Shown here piece by piece: positions 18,739-32,640 of a DNA stretch of 64,000 nucleotides. The stretch's first letter is position 1; each line of letters starts with the position of its first letter. Source of the stretch: Symsagittifera roscoffensis (lineage: Eukaryota > Xenacoelomorpha > Acoela > Convolutidae); contig NC_087067.1 of assembly GCF_963678635.1 (NCBI RefSeq), forward strand, positions 24,683,547 through 24,747,546, given 5' to 3'. The notes under the pieces are model-generated. The model was not told the DNA's origin and searched no databases. It was given only the letters and a program-made list of their open reading frames with translations. The position numbers were made by a program, and so were the translations under genes.

Positions 18739-21504
18739 AAACTCCCTTGGTTGCAAGCTTGCGGAGACTTTGTTGTGATAAATTTGTAGTAAAGTGCATA
18801 ACATATGCTAATGAGTATTTAAGTATTCGCCTAAAAATTGTAAAACTTGGATATTTGGAAAACATCAACTAATTGAAAGGTTTTTTGTAGTTACTATTTT
18901 AAAGTTTTCCTTGTTTAGTGCTTGTAAAAGTGTTCATAGACCAGAGCTTTTTAAGCAGATAATGTGGTTTGACTTATTAGGAATTATGTTGGTCTATTGA
19001 TTTTTTGATGATTTCAGAAAAGAAATTGATAAATGGCCTGGAAAAAATGTATATTTTGCTACACTTTGTAAGTTTCAAGATAATGATTTACATCATTCCA
19101 ACTAAAAATTTAGTCTAAAAGAGAAATTCAGATTTAAAACAGCATTATACAGTTATGAGGTTGAGAAAATTCTTTAAAGCTTTTTAGTAAAGGATTTATG
19201 GTATTAATTCAGCTTTGGATTGTTGAACGTTCGTTGAAACGATACATTTTTCCATCTAAAATTCATTTTTCAAGTAAAAAATGTTCTCAAATTGGATTCA
19301 TTTGGTAGATAGTAGATGAAGCAGAAACTGAGAAAATGCTAAAATGAGATAGAAATTCAATTTATTCCTTAGGAGATTTGAGATAATTTTACTAAAATGT
19401 AGCTTATAAAGTATATCTTGAGAAAAAATCCGACATAAAAATTCTCAAAGTCTTTTATTCATGCGTAATTCATTAGTTGATAAATTAGGTACCTTATATG
19501 AAAGATTCAATGTTTTGAGGATAATTTTTGAGAAGCAAACCCAATTCGACATCTTTTGGAAGAAGATACATAAAGCATAAATCGAAAACTTGCTTTCAAG
19601 ATCTACTTTTCCTTGCTACATACATACACAATACTACATAGAATATACAACACTATATACAATACATTACTACATTTTTACTACATAGAGTTTTTTTCTT
19701 AATAAAAATCGGAAAATTACACAATTGTTCCAGTTTGCACCTTGATTTGCTTTGCTAAATCAAATTTTTGAGACTCGATCTTTCAGAAGTTTTTATATTG
19801 TATATGTTAGGAACTAGTTTCTCTTGCGTATTTCCGGAGATTTTCAGATTATAACTAATAGAGCTGCTCCTAATTTGTTCTTAAATCGTAAAAATACACC
19901 TTTATATTCTCATTTTGTACATATATTTTTGAATGCTTTAACTAGCACAAATTCTTCCTCACTTGGATATTTTTGAGAAAATTTCCGTCAAAATTTAAGA
20001 AAAAAAACGAGTTAATAACTATTTTGCAAGAAAAGTGATAGTTATTGATCCCAAAATGTGTATTTTTGCTTAAATAGTTTACAATAGCAACTGAACAGGG
20101 GAACCTTGAGGAAGATATTAACATTTTTTATTGTAATAGTCATACGGTATCAGTTCTAATTTCATCTCTGCCTGCAAATTGTTCGTTCAATTGATACTAT
20201 TTTCCTCCTAAATACTCCAGTTTTGACTAAATTTTCTAGTAGGGTGTGTTCAATAGCAAAAACATGTATTAAACAGAAAGCAAGAATAACTTTAAAACAT
20301 GGAAAAACTCTACGGAAAATCTTGAAAGTTATGTTGCAGAAGCAACAGAGAGATAATCATCAGTTATGAAGAAGTTTTTGTTGAATTTGACCCAATATCG
20401 AATAAAATTTTATGAAACATTTATCCCATTTTAAACAATTTTAGCAATAAACTGTTCATTTTTTATCAATAATCTGAAATTTTTAAGTTTTAACATAAAA
20501 AATTTCTCACAATTTTTAATTTTTGTACAAATTTGGGTAATTCAATGAGAAAAAAGTGAGGAGGAGTTGAATCATGGAGTTTGATTTAGAAATTTCATAG
20601 AAAATTGCGCTTAATGTTCATTTGAATTGAGATTCCTAAGAATCATCCCTGAACTGGACTAAAAAAATTAGTTAAAAATCAAAATAAAAAGTTCGAAATG
20701 GAAAATTTCATGTAAATTTGATTAATTTTCATTTTACCTTTTCAAAAATTACGACTCATTTCACTGTTTTCCGGAAGTTTCAATATTGATTCTGCTACTA
20801 TGAACCTTTTTTTAGTGTTTAGAGCATTGTATAACCAAGTATTTAGCTCAAATTAAGGTAAACTTCATTGTATTTCATTATATTGAGAAAAAATTGTGGA
20901 AAAAGTCATTTTTTTATTCAACATTTTGTATCATTGTCTCAACATAATGCCAATTAAAATACAATCTTAGCTTATTTTTAAAACCAATACTTAAAAGTAT
21001 GTTTAAAATTAGATCAAAAACAACAATACATTAACCAAAATTATGAGATTTCTGCAATTTTTTTCAAAAATTTGCAGTTTGTTCCAAATACTTGAAATTT
21101 TTGCAATTTTTTCCAAATACTTGAAATTTTTGCAATTTTTTCCAAAAACTTGAAAATTTTTTTAAAATTTCAGTAGGTTTCAGCATAGTTTAAGCTAGAT
21201 TGAGTACAATTTCTAAAAAAAGATCATCTAATAAAATAGTTATTATTATAAAATTATATCAAATCATATCGTGTTTTGAAGTTTTTTGAAAAAATTATCA
21301 ATTTTTTTATAAGCATTTCCAAATTTTTTCACATCTTACCATGGACTTACCATGAACCAATAAACTTATTCTCTTCATTGCACATTCTACATGTAACACT
21401 CAAGAATTACATAACGCATGCCGAGATTTTTGCGAAAAAACTAGACATTTCCACACAAAATCAAAAAAATACCGTTTTTCTTACTATTTTCTTACCATCA
21501 CACT

Positions 21505-21780
21505 GAAACCTTACCATTCCCTATCTTAATACAAGGAATTTCTAATCCTTATACATAGGGATATCTATACACTATCTTAATACATGGGAAATCTAAACAC
21601 TATCTTAAAACATGGTAAGATCGGGCGCCAAAAATTTTTCTGAAACTTACCATCTGAAACCTACCATCTTAATACATGGGAAACCAATTCCCTACCTTAA
21701 TACATTGTAGACTCTATACCCAATCTTAATACATAGCTGGGAGACCGGATGTTCTATTCCCTATCTTAATACATGGGGGT
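21505..21780 (-). repeat. Terminal iteron array, right end
   Basis: It mirrors 6202-6492, with fewer copies of the ATGTATTAAGATAGGGAATA word on the minus strand. The copy-number difference between arms fits slippage or unequal exchange within the array. Confidence 0.75.
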
Positions 21781-21825
21781 CTCCCACCACCCCCCCCCCC
21801 CACTCTTGCTCACTCATATACTACT

Positions 21826-21925
21826 GGGGGTGTTCAGGTGGTTCAGGTGGGGGGGATGTGTTCAGGGGGGGGGGGGGGTTAAAGTGGGGGAGCAAAAGGG
21901 CAAATGTTGGGGGGGGGGGGAAGAG
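21826..21925. repeat. G-rich minisatellite abutting the right end
   Basis: GTTCAGGTGG and TTCAGGGGGG words follow directly after the element's last base. They continue the repeat found at 5425-5690 and 6010-6150. This supports the view that the element inserted into one G-rich array. Confidence 0.65.
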
Positions 21926-21984
21926 GTTAAGTCTTTTTTCCAGTTCACCCTTTTTCAAAATATCGAGTTTTGTGTATGTTTTAC

Positions 21985-22052
21985 GTGTTATTACGGCTAA
22001 ATGCGTGATGTTACGATGTAAAGTATGAAGAACAAATCTGTTTACAATTGTC
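21985..22052. repeat. Dispersed repeat, copy 2 of 2
   Basis: It matches 395-462 in the same orientation, around GGCTAAATGCGTGATGTTAC and AAGTATGAAGAAC. No function is suggested. Confidence 0.6.
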
Positions 22053-22289
22053 GATCTGCTCACCACACCAAATTTTATTGCATTATGATAATGTTAAAAA
22101 AACTTTTTGGATTTGAATTTGAAAGGGGGGAAACTGGAAAAGAGCCGAGCTTAACAGAATTTTTTTGCAATTTGAGTTTAGGTTTAGAAATGAATTCAGC
22201 CGTACACTCGCTTTGCAAAGTTTCCGCATAACTCACTTGATAAATGCTGAAATTCTTGCAAAATTTGCACGACGCGCGAAACAAAAATT

Positions 22290-22690
22290 AAAGTGGAAAA
22301 AATCCATTTTAATGTGATTTCCTACTTATTATAAAATCCATTATAATGGATTCAAAATTTATCATAATGCATTTTGTTTTGGCGAGAAAAAATGGATTTT
22401 AATCCATTTTTAGTCCAATTTTGTTGTCTGAACGTAACATGGGAATCTATTATACTTACAACATTATAGACCACGAAAATCCATTATAATCGATTTGTTT
22501 TCACTTTTCTTAAATGCGGGTGGGGCGGAAGTTACTGGATTATAATGGATTTTTATTGTCAGTCTCCATTAATTTTAAAAAGAATTGATTATAATAGATT
22601 AAAAATGGATCATCAGGCTACTATGAAAATCATTATAATCGTTTTTACTGAATTTTTTTTGATTTATAGTCCATTATAATGGATTATAAT
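22290..22690. repeat. Palindromic TCCATTATAATGGATT repeats
   Basis: Many words such as TCCATTATAATGGATT and TTATAATCGATTTG occur in both orientations, with the CACTTTTC phrase also seen at 5190-5901. It is probably a diverged cluster of the same palindromic family. Confidence 0.6.
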
Positions 22691-25600
22691 CCATTATTAT
22701 TCAACAATTGTGTCATCGCTTCATGTCATTTTATTTTTGTTTTGTTTTGTGTGCTATTTTGTCGGTTACCGAACTAAAAGAAACTATAATTCTGTACTTA
22801 TTGCCAGGGGTGGTTTTATGAGGGGGGCTGGGGTTCCCCCTTGGAACTATCTTGAGGTATCCATTTTTGGTGAATTAATTATAACTTTGCTACAGTATGA
22901 TCATAATTATAATATAATCGATTATTTTCTCTTTCTACTGAGTGCGGATAAGTTGTGCTCACCATCCCTCAGAGGGTTGAGAAAAAAACTACGATGCCGT
23001 TGGCTTTTTTCTCACCCAGTCTTAGTTGTCTCAAGAAAGCTTTTAGCGTTCAAGTGTGCTGTAAAGTTTTAGCTCAATTGTTCACAGTTGAGAATTCATA
23101 TAATTTTGCAAACAATTTTACTTCAAATTCTTCAAACTACACTATTTCAAATTCTTCAAAACTAAACTTAGCGGAGACTTGCATATGACGTGTAGGCAAT
23201 TAGTGTGGTAAAATTGATACTACAACTTGTTTTTTTTATAGCTTGCATGCTTGTCCATTTCGGAAAAAAGCAAAACCAAAGAAAAAGTTCGAAATGAAAG
23301 TTATCAATTGTCGAATGCTAGTAATTGGTGGGCGAGTTTTTTCTATACAACAGATAATTGAGTTTTTCCTTCGTATTTTTTTCACCAGGTTCTGAGTGTA
23401 TTTTTTTCGATTTAATGACTTACCAGTTTAGAGTGGACTTGCTCGCCATTGATGAGTACTTCGAAGCATCCGTTCACCTGGTCGGTTGTTTTCAAAACCT
23501 AAAGCATTTTAACCTTTTTCTCCATGACAAATCTTCAACTTATAAACTTAGCTCGAAATATTATTTTTCAATTTGTTTTTAATTTTTTTTGCTAATTATT
23601 ATCTGTTCGTCTACATTCGCTTGTTTTTAAGAGTTACAGTTAGAGATTTACTTGTGAGCATTCAATCAATAATTGAAAATTAATGTTCAAAATTTCAACA
23701 GGAAAAAACTTAGATGAATCTAATAGCTGAAATGACGTGTTTTTCTTACCCAGACAAATTTCTCTTTCGGAAAAGCCCTGGCAATTTGCTTGCGGAAGGT
23801 AGTCGCCTGGCTCTTATACCCACATCCACGACTAAAAGTAAATTTTTTTCTAAATCAAACTTATCTGCATGGTGTAAGTCCGTATTTTCATACGTCATTT
23901 TTTCTGCTCCTCATGAGAGCAAAAGCGTTTAGTTCTTTTGCCAAAAAACTTTTTGTTATAGTTTTCTGGACTAGAAACTTTCGCCCAGCTATTTTTTGCG
24001 CGGCTCAAATTTTAACGGATATTTAGTTTCAAGAAGTTTCTGTAGGAAATAATTGACTGTTTAGTCGAAATTGGTTCGAAAAGGTGATTTAAATATAATA
24101 CAACTTATCGTGATTATATTTTTTCGGTCTCAACAAATGTAAAATATACAGGTAACCTGTGAGCATCTTGAGATTATATATTTCTTACAAACATTGATAA
24201 CTTAACGCGAATTTTGCTGAAAATTTATCTTGATTTTCAGCTTATAAGCTATAAGATACAAGATTCTTTTTAGATTTCGAATTGCAGTATTACACGGGTA
24301 ATCAGGACTGTGTCGCCTATGATACTATGGACCTAATTATTTGTTCTATACATTATTTTTTGATACTCACCAGCAGATAATTTTGATGGTTATGGGTCTT
24401 TTAGCCAGTTCCATTTCTCGGTTATCGATTCTCAAATTTTCAATTTTTGTTTCCATAGTACGAAACTATATATTTTTGTTTCTATAGTATTTTTGTTTCT
24501 AATTTGGTATGAATTAGTTAAAATTACAAAAAAATGGTCGACTGAGCTAAAAATGGACAGTTCTAAGATAAATTTGCGTGTAATTAAAGTGTTTTGCATC
24601 CAAGAAGCCTGTCAGTTTCCTCATTTTTCCATTAAAATAATTGGTTTTTAAAATTAAAACACATGAAGGGATTTAAATGAGATTAGCAGAAAAAAAATTG
24701 CAAAAAATGTCAGCAAACCTTTTCTAATTTTGATCAATTCTACATTTAAATCAATTTCTTGAGGATTTTTTGTAAATTGAAAAAGTAGTCTCTTTAGTGG
24801 CGTAAATGCCGTCGTGAGCTGAATAAATCTACAATTTAAGTCTTTGCTCTTAATTTCCTACACCAAGAACACTTTGTCATAGGTTTTAAATGAAGTTCTG
24901 ATACCGACTAGAAGAAGTTATTTTTGCGCTAAAAAAATTTTCCGAAAGTTAGTTTCTGTCCAGTACTGAGTTAATTGGTGCAAAAATAAATGTTGGAAAA
25001 AATACGGAGTTATGGCTTTCCTTTAGGCTATTTAAAAGTTCATTTGATTTGCAAAAAAATTGACCCCGAAACAGGCAAATTTGTAGCCAATTCACTCAAA
25101 TACAGTTTCTGCAACCATTTGAAAACTCCAGAAGCAATAAAAAAATTAAATTTTGAAAAAAAAATGAAACGGAAACAATTTAGAGCGGAAGGAAGTTACG
25201 ATTAAGAAATTGTTAAGTTTAGGTGTGTTTAAAGCACAGGTAGATCATGTGCATGACACTACCAGAAGTAGATAATAGGTATTTGAAGTCGGGTGAAAAA
25301 AATTTGAGCATGAACAAAATCTACGCTATATTCCATGATTTTAGGTGGTCAAAATATGTATACTGTACACGTGATGACGAATGCCAGCTTGTGAGTGTAA
25401 CATTTTCCGATTGAAGAACTGGTCATTTTTGTTCAAAATTGGTCGTTGATTAATTTTGAACACCTGCGACTTAACCCTGGTCATTTTAAAGTTCATTGTT
25501 GTAGTGTTGTAAATACTACACAGACAAAAGACCGGTGTCTAAATTGTTTACTTTGTACGATCCAATTCTAAATTTAAGCGTGTCATTTGAATTAAAGCCT

Positions 25601-28130
25601 CTATTCACTTAATCAGATAGTGCGATACGCATTATTATGTTATAGAAAATTCACTACTTTTTAAATGCTTGTCCAATTCTTCTCATTTTTTTATGCTCAG
25701 TATTTCATAAGGGTGGTGATTACTAACACGTCTCTTTCAATTATAACCTTAAAAAACGATAAAAACTTAATAGTCTTGCTGGCTGCCCAGGATTTCTTTT
25801 TGCTTTGATTAAGAAGAGATGCACCTAGAATATGATGCATCAGAGAAACAACTTAGGTTTTTATAGGAGTTTTAAATAAGATCGAACTGAAGGCTGCGGA
25901 TTTGATCAAAAAAGACTAATAATTAAAGGATATTAAATTTGAAAAAAATCACATTAAATCTAGTTGAAATTTCCCTTATGATGAAGGAAGAATAAAGGGG
26001 CAGTGGAAACCTGAGTATTTTGATAGATGAATCAGCCGCCGGCTTATGCTTACGAGGAAACTTCTGGCCTGAAACTTTCAGCGTTTCGTTTTTCTCAGTC
26101 AGCAGCAAGTTCTTAAATCCTATAACTTCAGTTTTCCAAAAAAAAAATTTCCTTTTCTTTTTTTAAAATTTATAAAATTGGTCTTTTGTCAGTAAAAACA
26201 GAATTCTAAACATCGATAAAAAAAGTAAATCGAGATCATCAAAAACAACACAAGTGAGAGCCTGAAGATCAGCGGACAATTCTTCGCAAGACGACTCAGA
26301 AGAACGGACCCACCGAAGATTGACTTAAGAATTTTATCCCTTCATCAACCATAGTAGAAAGATAAAATACAAAAGTGAAAATATGATCTAAGACCCCGTC
26401 CATCGCTTAGTAAATTGTCTTTAATGAACTCTGGTCAAAATTGGTTGACTTTTTGCCTACAAATGAGCAGTTGGCGATCGTTCTTACATAATGGATTCTA
26501 CTGCACCATGAATTTTTCCTTTTCCTCCCGTGCTTTTTCAATGTAAGTGAGACAACTCTACAGATCACTTTCCATCTTCTGGTGGTTTGCTTTTTGGTTT
26601 GTTAATTGATCTTTTTGAGATGTTGTGACTTTACCAGCACTTTCAGTTTGCTAAATCAAATTTGTAGCTTTTCTGACATCAGTTCGATCATCTCAACTAA
26701 ATGTAGAATTCTCGTGGTTCTTGCTTCTACATAGAAATGATCTTCAATCGTTGTCTTTCATATTTTTCATGTGATTTTCTCTCTGGGCCAAATAAACTTG
26801 AATGCTTGAAGTTTCTATTGGTGGAAGTTCTCGTCGAGTCGCCTTCGAATCTGTTTCTATGCTACTTTCCAATCTGCTTGGTACTGGATTTTTCGAGAAT
26901 TAAATTCATACTACCTAGTAGGTTCTCTCAAAATTTTCGCTGTACCCGAGATGAGGCTTGTAGCAAAACAACAATCCTTCTAATTTCTATTCATTTTTCC
27001 AGTATTGACAAAAGTGGTTTTCAAACTGGGAGAAAAAGTTGGAGAAAAATTTTTTGAAGATTCATTATGTGAAACTTCTGACGTTTTTTTTGGAATTTGT
27101 TTTGCAAGATACGTCAATTTTGTTAGCACGAAGGACAAGGATAATGAAAGAGATACAAAACAAAATGCACCTTGAAATAAACTATCAAAAATTCAAACGT
27201 TTATAGATCTTCTCAGTCTGAGAGTTTTTTTGGCGCTAACACATTTCGAAAAACAGCAGTTGCGTTTTCCGTATTTCAGTCTTTGAGTTGTTTTTCTTTT
27301 TTAAAATAATTTTTTATAGACAAATGTGATAGTTTTGAAAAGTTTTGAAGATCCTGAAAATGTTGAAGTTTAGCTTCATTTCCATCGGTTTGATGTGTCT
27401 TGAAATTGATGTCCAACGACCGCAATCGCTGGTTGCTTTCTCTTTAGCAGCAATATGACGGGGGAAAGCAATCAACTGCAACCTATTTTTTCTTTTTGCA
27501 TTTTTGGTCAACCCGAAAACTTAATGCGATCAGCAGAAGAATAATGGTGATATTTTCTGATACTGGTTCAAAGTATCATCAAAAAACTTTTTTGAAAGAA
27601 CAAACTTACATGTATACGCAAACAAAATTAATACATAAGCAATCAAAAACACTTTTCCTTGGCCAAACTTCTAGAATCTATCGGATTATATAATGGAATC
27701 AGTTCTAAATTATACTTATAACCGATTATTTTATTGATAAAACTATCACAATAAAAAATTACTACTTATACAATCATATTCCATCTCTAATATTGACACA
27801 AGTAGTTTCAGCACCAGAACAATTTGAATGAACCTTAGACTACAGTTGTTCTCCTTCTGGATAAATTCTAAGAACTAACTCGCGAAAACCAGTAAACACT
27901 AGATCTATTGAGACTAGGAGATATAAGAGTAAGATTAAGATTAGTATTAGACTAAGAAGTTGCACGAATCTATCCGGCAGCAAATAAGATAGCGTGACGA
28001 ACAGACGGTGTACTTTATCTGAAATTACTCTATGAGTACATAACATAAGAACAGTTAGAACTAGACAATTAAACTAACTTAGAACTAGACAGTTAAACTT
28101 AGAATAAGACAGTTGCAAAATTGCAGAAAT
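22690..28130. other. ~5.4 kb AT-rich DNA without recognisable gene
   Basis: I found no domain, repeat family or splice-supported gene here. The largest open frames (about 120 codons at 22710-23072, 106 codons at 26737-27057, 71 codons at 24990-25205) have low-complexity or nondescript translations and no supporting context. A short phrase near 22800-22845, GAGGGGGGCTGGGGTTCCCCC-like, looks like transposon debris. Confidence 0.5.
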
Positions 28131-28429
28131 GTTAGTTGGAATAGACAATTTAATTGAATTGTCTTTACGTCTCAATAAACCTACGCCAATTTTCCGAACA
28201 AAACAAGAAAAACCAGGTATTGCAAGAAGACCAAGATCAAGGCGTGAACAACGATCAGAAATGGACCAATCTACTACATGATACTACGAACTCACACACA
28301 CTATCTTTTTTTCATCTCAGCTTCATCACCTAAAACATAACAGCATAAATTCAAAAAACTAATAACAATTAAACTTTAACTTTCAAACTTTTTTAAACTT
28401 AAACTTTTACCCAAAAACTTATCAAGGCT

Positions 28430-28570
28430 TAGCCTTGCTTTTCCATAATGAACTTTTCTTTCATATACAGATAATCAAGGCTTTCCTTGGATCTTTAGTT
28501 TCACTTAAAAATAAATTTATTTATTCAATTTTTGATAATCAAGGCGTCCCTTAGATCAAATCAAAACAAT
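28430..28570. repeat. Three short hairpin-like AATCAAGGCxTxCCTTGGATC words
   Basis: TCAAGGCTTAGCCTTG, AATCAAGGCTTTCCTTGGATC-like and AATCAAGGCGTCCCTTAGATC-like words occur at about 70-bp spacing. Each is partly self-complementary. They lie in the possible leader of the retroelement relic. Confidence 0.45.
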
Positions 28571-29269
28571 TTTGTTTTCCCCACCCGATAAATTTAAAAG
28601 TGTCTAACGACCTCAAACGTCGATTAACGCTCCAACCCTTATAAACGACCCAAAATTAATAGAAAATTTTGAAAAACTAACCATTTTATTTAGGATAGGC
28701 AGTGAAGCATTTCGGTTCTGCATCCTTCACTTGAGCCCTTCCTTTTATATGAACTAAGCTAAAACCCTTAAATAATTAGTAAGTCATAAAATAGTATATA
28801 ACGATCTACCTGTGTTCTAATTATACCTGAAACTTGGGGAATGATCTACTATTCTTCAACCCTTGATTACAAATCACAACCCCTAGTTAAGATTAAGTAA
28901 GTCCATCACAAATTAAAACCTGGTCACGAGAAAGTAGAAAATCATTCTCACGATATGATATTCTCTCTCCAACCCGTCAACCACGACAATCTATGCCCCA
29001 AGTTAGGATAACCACACAAAGACCGTAAAAACTAACAGTTTAGGTAGATAGAAACGCTAACCCCCGAGTAATGCACCCATTATCCTAAAACCTTTGTCAA
29101 GAGATAACCTAGAGAGTAAACAAACAATCAAATTACTTAATTGTTTAATTAAAAACGAAAGACACAATCTTGTAATCACACCGCACAGACAAACAATAAG
29201 ATATATCAAATTAAAAAGAGAAACAAAAAAAAGACAAAAATAACAAAACAAAAGCAAATTATCAAAAGA

Positions 29270-32200
29270 AGATTTTCAAAAAAACGGCAGCGCAGATTCA
29301 GAATCAGATATAAACACAATACAGGAACTTCAACACATGAAAGATTCAATAAATAAGAGTAACCCTATAGAAAATCAAAAAAATTTTCTGACCCAGAAGC
29401 TACATCACCATCATCAATTATAGGAAAACTCAGAATAAAGAAATCATTAATTAACAAACCAGTACGCCTATATAATTGGAATCAACCAATAAGTCATATT
29501 GAAAGTTACCCATTAACAGCTCCAAGATACAAAAGGTTAAAAACCAACAAAAACTTCGACGATAACTTGATGATTCTCTTTTTTATACAACTACAAAGTG
29601 ATCCCGCCCAAGGAAAAGTACAATTTTGTTACAATTTAATTGTAAATTTATTCGAAAAAGAAATAGCCCATGTAAACAAGAGTTTCCTGCAATAAGAATA
29701 AAGCGACAAATCCTTGATCGCTATCTCAAAAATATATATGATATATATCATCATATTACGGTATAATCACAATTGAAATCTAGTTACCACAATCAAACCA
29801 CTCTACACATCAAGTGAAAACAGATGATATAGATATAAAATTCTCAAAAGTTTTCGCAGAAAATATAAAAACTGAACAACCCCAAAATTCACAAAGAGCC
29901 AATTCATTATTCACAAATGATGTTTTTTCAAAAATTTATAGCTATATATCTTTCTTAGAAAAGAAAAAAGCGCAAAATATATCACCGCCTCAAACATCCC
30001 GGCACTCAACTGTAGAACAAGAAATCTATCTTTTCCCAAAATTTTAGATGCAATATGTGAAAACCTTATATGTAACGAAATTTCACAAAATGTCAAACAT
30101 GATCCACAAAGAATACTAGCAGGGTTCTTAATTGATTATTTTGTCCATAACATCGATCTCATACCTCAATCAAGAAAAAGTTTTCGACCGCAAAGCTCTG
30201 ACGATGAAACTGTATTAGCAGATGAAACAGATTATGTTTGGGACCCTGATTGGTCTCATCTATCTTTTATTAATATGAAAACTGACATATCAAGTACAGG
30301 AATCACTACTATCTCTACGCATGATGACTATGTTAGAATAACTCCACTTACTATTGATGCAACACCTTTAAATTATAAAGCCATGTTTACTGACAGAACA
30401 GGAAACAATAGCTTAAACTCCACATTCATTAATACACAAAAAATGTTAAATCGAACAAAACTTTTTCACAACAAGATATTCAATTCCTATCACATTTCTT
30501 TAGCGAAAAATAAAATAGTTGAAACAATGCCAACAAACACACAACAAAGCATTTCCCCCATTCATCCTACACTTACAACTCCACAAAACAAAAACACTGC
30601 ATTTTACAAACAACACTACAATCCACAGAAAAAACATCTGTTACTCCAAATTTCTCAATGGTTTATCAACCATTTAGACCAGCAACGACATCATGCGGAA
30701 ACCAAAAAAAAAACAAGAAACGTCTAATCGAAACGATTTTTCAGATCATAACTACATTTTTTTTTGCAAAAGATTAAAAAAAAACAAATTTCAACTATAT
30801 GAACAGTCAAACTAACCACAGGCACAAAACTGCAATCAACAGGTACCACAACAAGCATCTCACGCAATTAACAACGAGCTACAGTGGATTTTAGCGAAAA
30901 CTTTCCGTTCTTTCAACAAAATAAAAACATATTTAATAAACATCTTACAAGAAATCAACCATGTTATTCAGAAGAGGAAGATTATTTTATTCAAAACCAA
31001 CAACAATTTAACACAAATCATAACCAACAAAACAATAACTGGAATTTTTATCAACCAGATCCTATTTATCAGCCAGATCTTTTTGAACCATCTACACGAA
31101 AAGCACAACAATCAAGACAAACTTTTCCTCCAAAACAAAACTCAGCATCATATACTTAAAATTTGCATTCACAAATTCCTATATCTACATAGATTTATCA
31201 ACCAACACGAATGCAAAATGAAATCCCGTTGCCATCTTATTTACAACAACATGAAAATACAAAAACACAATTTACAAATTTTTCTCAAATACCAAACGCC
31301 GCAGAATCATTCCAAATGATATGAGTCCATACCTCATGGGTGGATGTTCTCTATCTTCTAATAAACCACTCAAAAAAAAATACTCACGAAAGATTATTTA
31401 AACGCAGTCACAGCTAACCTAATTTTAAATATAGTTTTGACCAGTATAATTTTAAATATAGGACCCGAACTAGTAAATACGCAACTTCAACAAAATTGGA
31501 TACATAGACGCACAGCTCTTATCCAAGCCACAATTGATGGCGCAGCCTAAAAACGGTTTTCAGTTTTACCTATAGACATTAAATCAGAATGGAAAAGATT
31601 CACCAATAAGTTTTCAAAAATGTTCGACTCTGAAAGAATTCTATGCAACAAAATCCGTAAACTCCCTAATAAAACATTTAAGCAACTTGCTGTAAGAATC
31701 GAAACCTTAGTAAGGATACGCATGATTATAAAAACACAAAGATGACTGAAGTCTTAATGATGACTCTAACACCACAACTAGAAAAATACAATCAAAAAAG
31801 AGAGCATCACATCCATCTTCAATTCGAGAACCTGATAAAGACTTCCGAAACCCAGTAGACGAATTAGAACAAACTGAAATCACTATAAAATTGAAGAAAC
31901 GGAAAATTTAAAATCAAAATACGTGAACAAAATCCATACAACTCTTCTAAAAAAAAAAAATTCTTGACACCGACACTGAACCAGCTGAAAAAATCACTCA
32001 AATATTAAATATCTACGAGAAAAATCCAAATTTTCAAGGCAAACCATCATTTAAAAAAGGTGTAACTAATGGCGTAGATATGGACATAGCATTGCTGCAT
32101 ATAGGCAAAAACAACAAGATGATCAGAACAAACCACAGAAACATAGAGAACCAAATAAATCCTTTTATCAGTGCATGAAAAAAGACCAGAATTTACCAAA

Positions 32201-32640
32201 CAAAATTTTTCACAATCATAATAGTTCAAGAAAACCACTCCCAGATAACTATAATAACTATAGACAACAATCAACATATCGAATAACTGTCGCAGAAGAT
32301 CTCCTGATCGAAGATAATCACTAAATTTCTCACAAAATAGATATGGTAGATCAAACAATCAGAATAACCAATATCGAAATAATTATTCAAAATCAAATTC
32401 AAATAGAAGTAGTTACTCAAATTATAACAGAAATCGTTCTCATTCAAACTCTCAAAATAGATATTTTCTTAAGCAACCGTTCCAGAATTTCCTCATATAA
32501 TCAAAACAGGAATTACTCAAACAATAGAAATAGACAATACTCAGATAATAGATCACGAAACTATTCAAACAACAGATCAAGTTACATTAAAAATCAAAAT
32601 AGATTACGTGACAATTCCAGGAATCGAAATTTTAATTAAA
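29270..32640 (+). pseudogene. Gag-like region of the Ty3/gypsy relic
   Basis: Successive stretches translate to Asn/Gln-rich and charged text typical of decayed gag, including KMFDSERILCNKIRKLPNKT and, near 32450-32640, an Arg/Asn/Ser-rich repeat (NRNRQYSDNRSRNYSNNRS) like a nucleic-acid-binding C-terminus. It is broken at many places. No complete domain can be named. Confidence 0.6.

Larger units (their letters stand above)
6151..21825. mobile_element. 15.7 kb element with ~4.3-4.65 kb terminal inverted repeats, family unassigned (possibly Polinton/Maverick-like)
   Basis: The sequence from 6151 inward reads AGTAGTATATGAGTGAGC; the reverse complement of the sequence ending at 21825 reads the same. 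The match continues for about 4.3-4.65 kb, to about 10800 on the left and 17550 on the right, with scattered small differences. The core (10801-17549) holds several small genes and a tandem duplication. AG...CT ends, very long arms and a many-gene cargo recall Polintons, but no DNA polymerase B, integrase, packaging ATPase, protease or capsid gene is recognisable, so a non-autonomous relative or an unknown class is equally possible. The near-identity of the arms suggests a young or homogenised element. Several of its frames look broken, at about four places in all. Confidence 0.8.
17550..21825 (-). repeat. Right terminal inverted repeat (~4276 bp)
   Basis: It is the inverted counterpart of 6151-10800. 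It carries the apparently intact zinc-finger gene, a CCAAT array with one 54-bp unit fewer than the left arm, and a terminal iteron array. From about 18740 to 21500 no gene is visible; the stretch mirrors the gene-free 6500-9240. Confidence 0.9.

Noticed and set aside
6151-21825. Firm assignment to Polinton/Maverick
   Set aside because: The ends fit, but none of the hallmark genes is recognisable and target-site duplications are hidden in G-runs, so only a tentative link is given.
22710-23072. 120-codon plus-strand frame
   Set aside because: No ATG at the start of the frame, hydrophobic low-complexity translation, no splice or domain support, and it begins at the edge of a palindromic repeat cluster.
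24990-25205. 71-codon basic frame
   Set aside because: It starts with ATG but shows no domain, no paralogue in the window and no promoter or polyadenylation context.
26737-27057. 106-codon plus-strand frame
   Set aside because: The translation has no recognisable domain and the context is AT-rich DNA; length is within chance for the many frames scanned.
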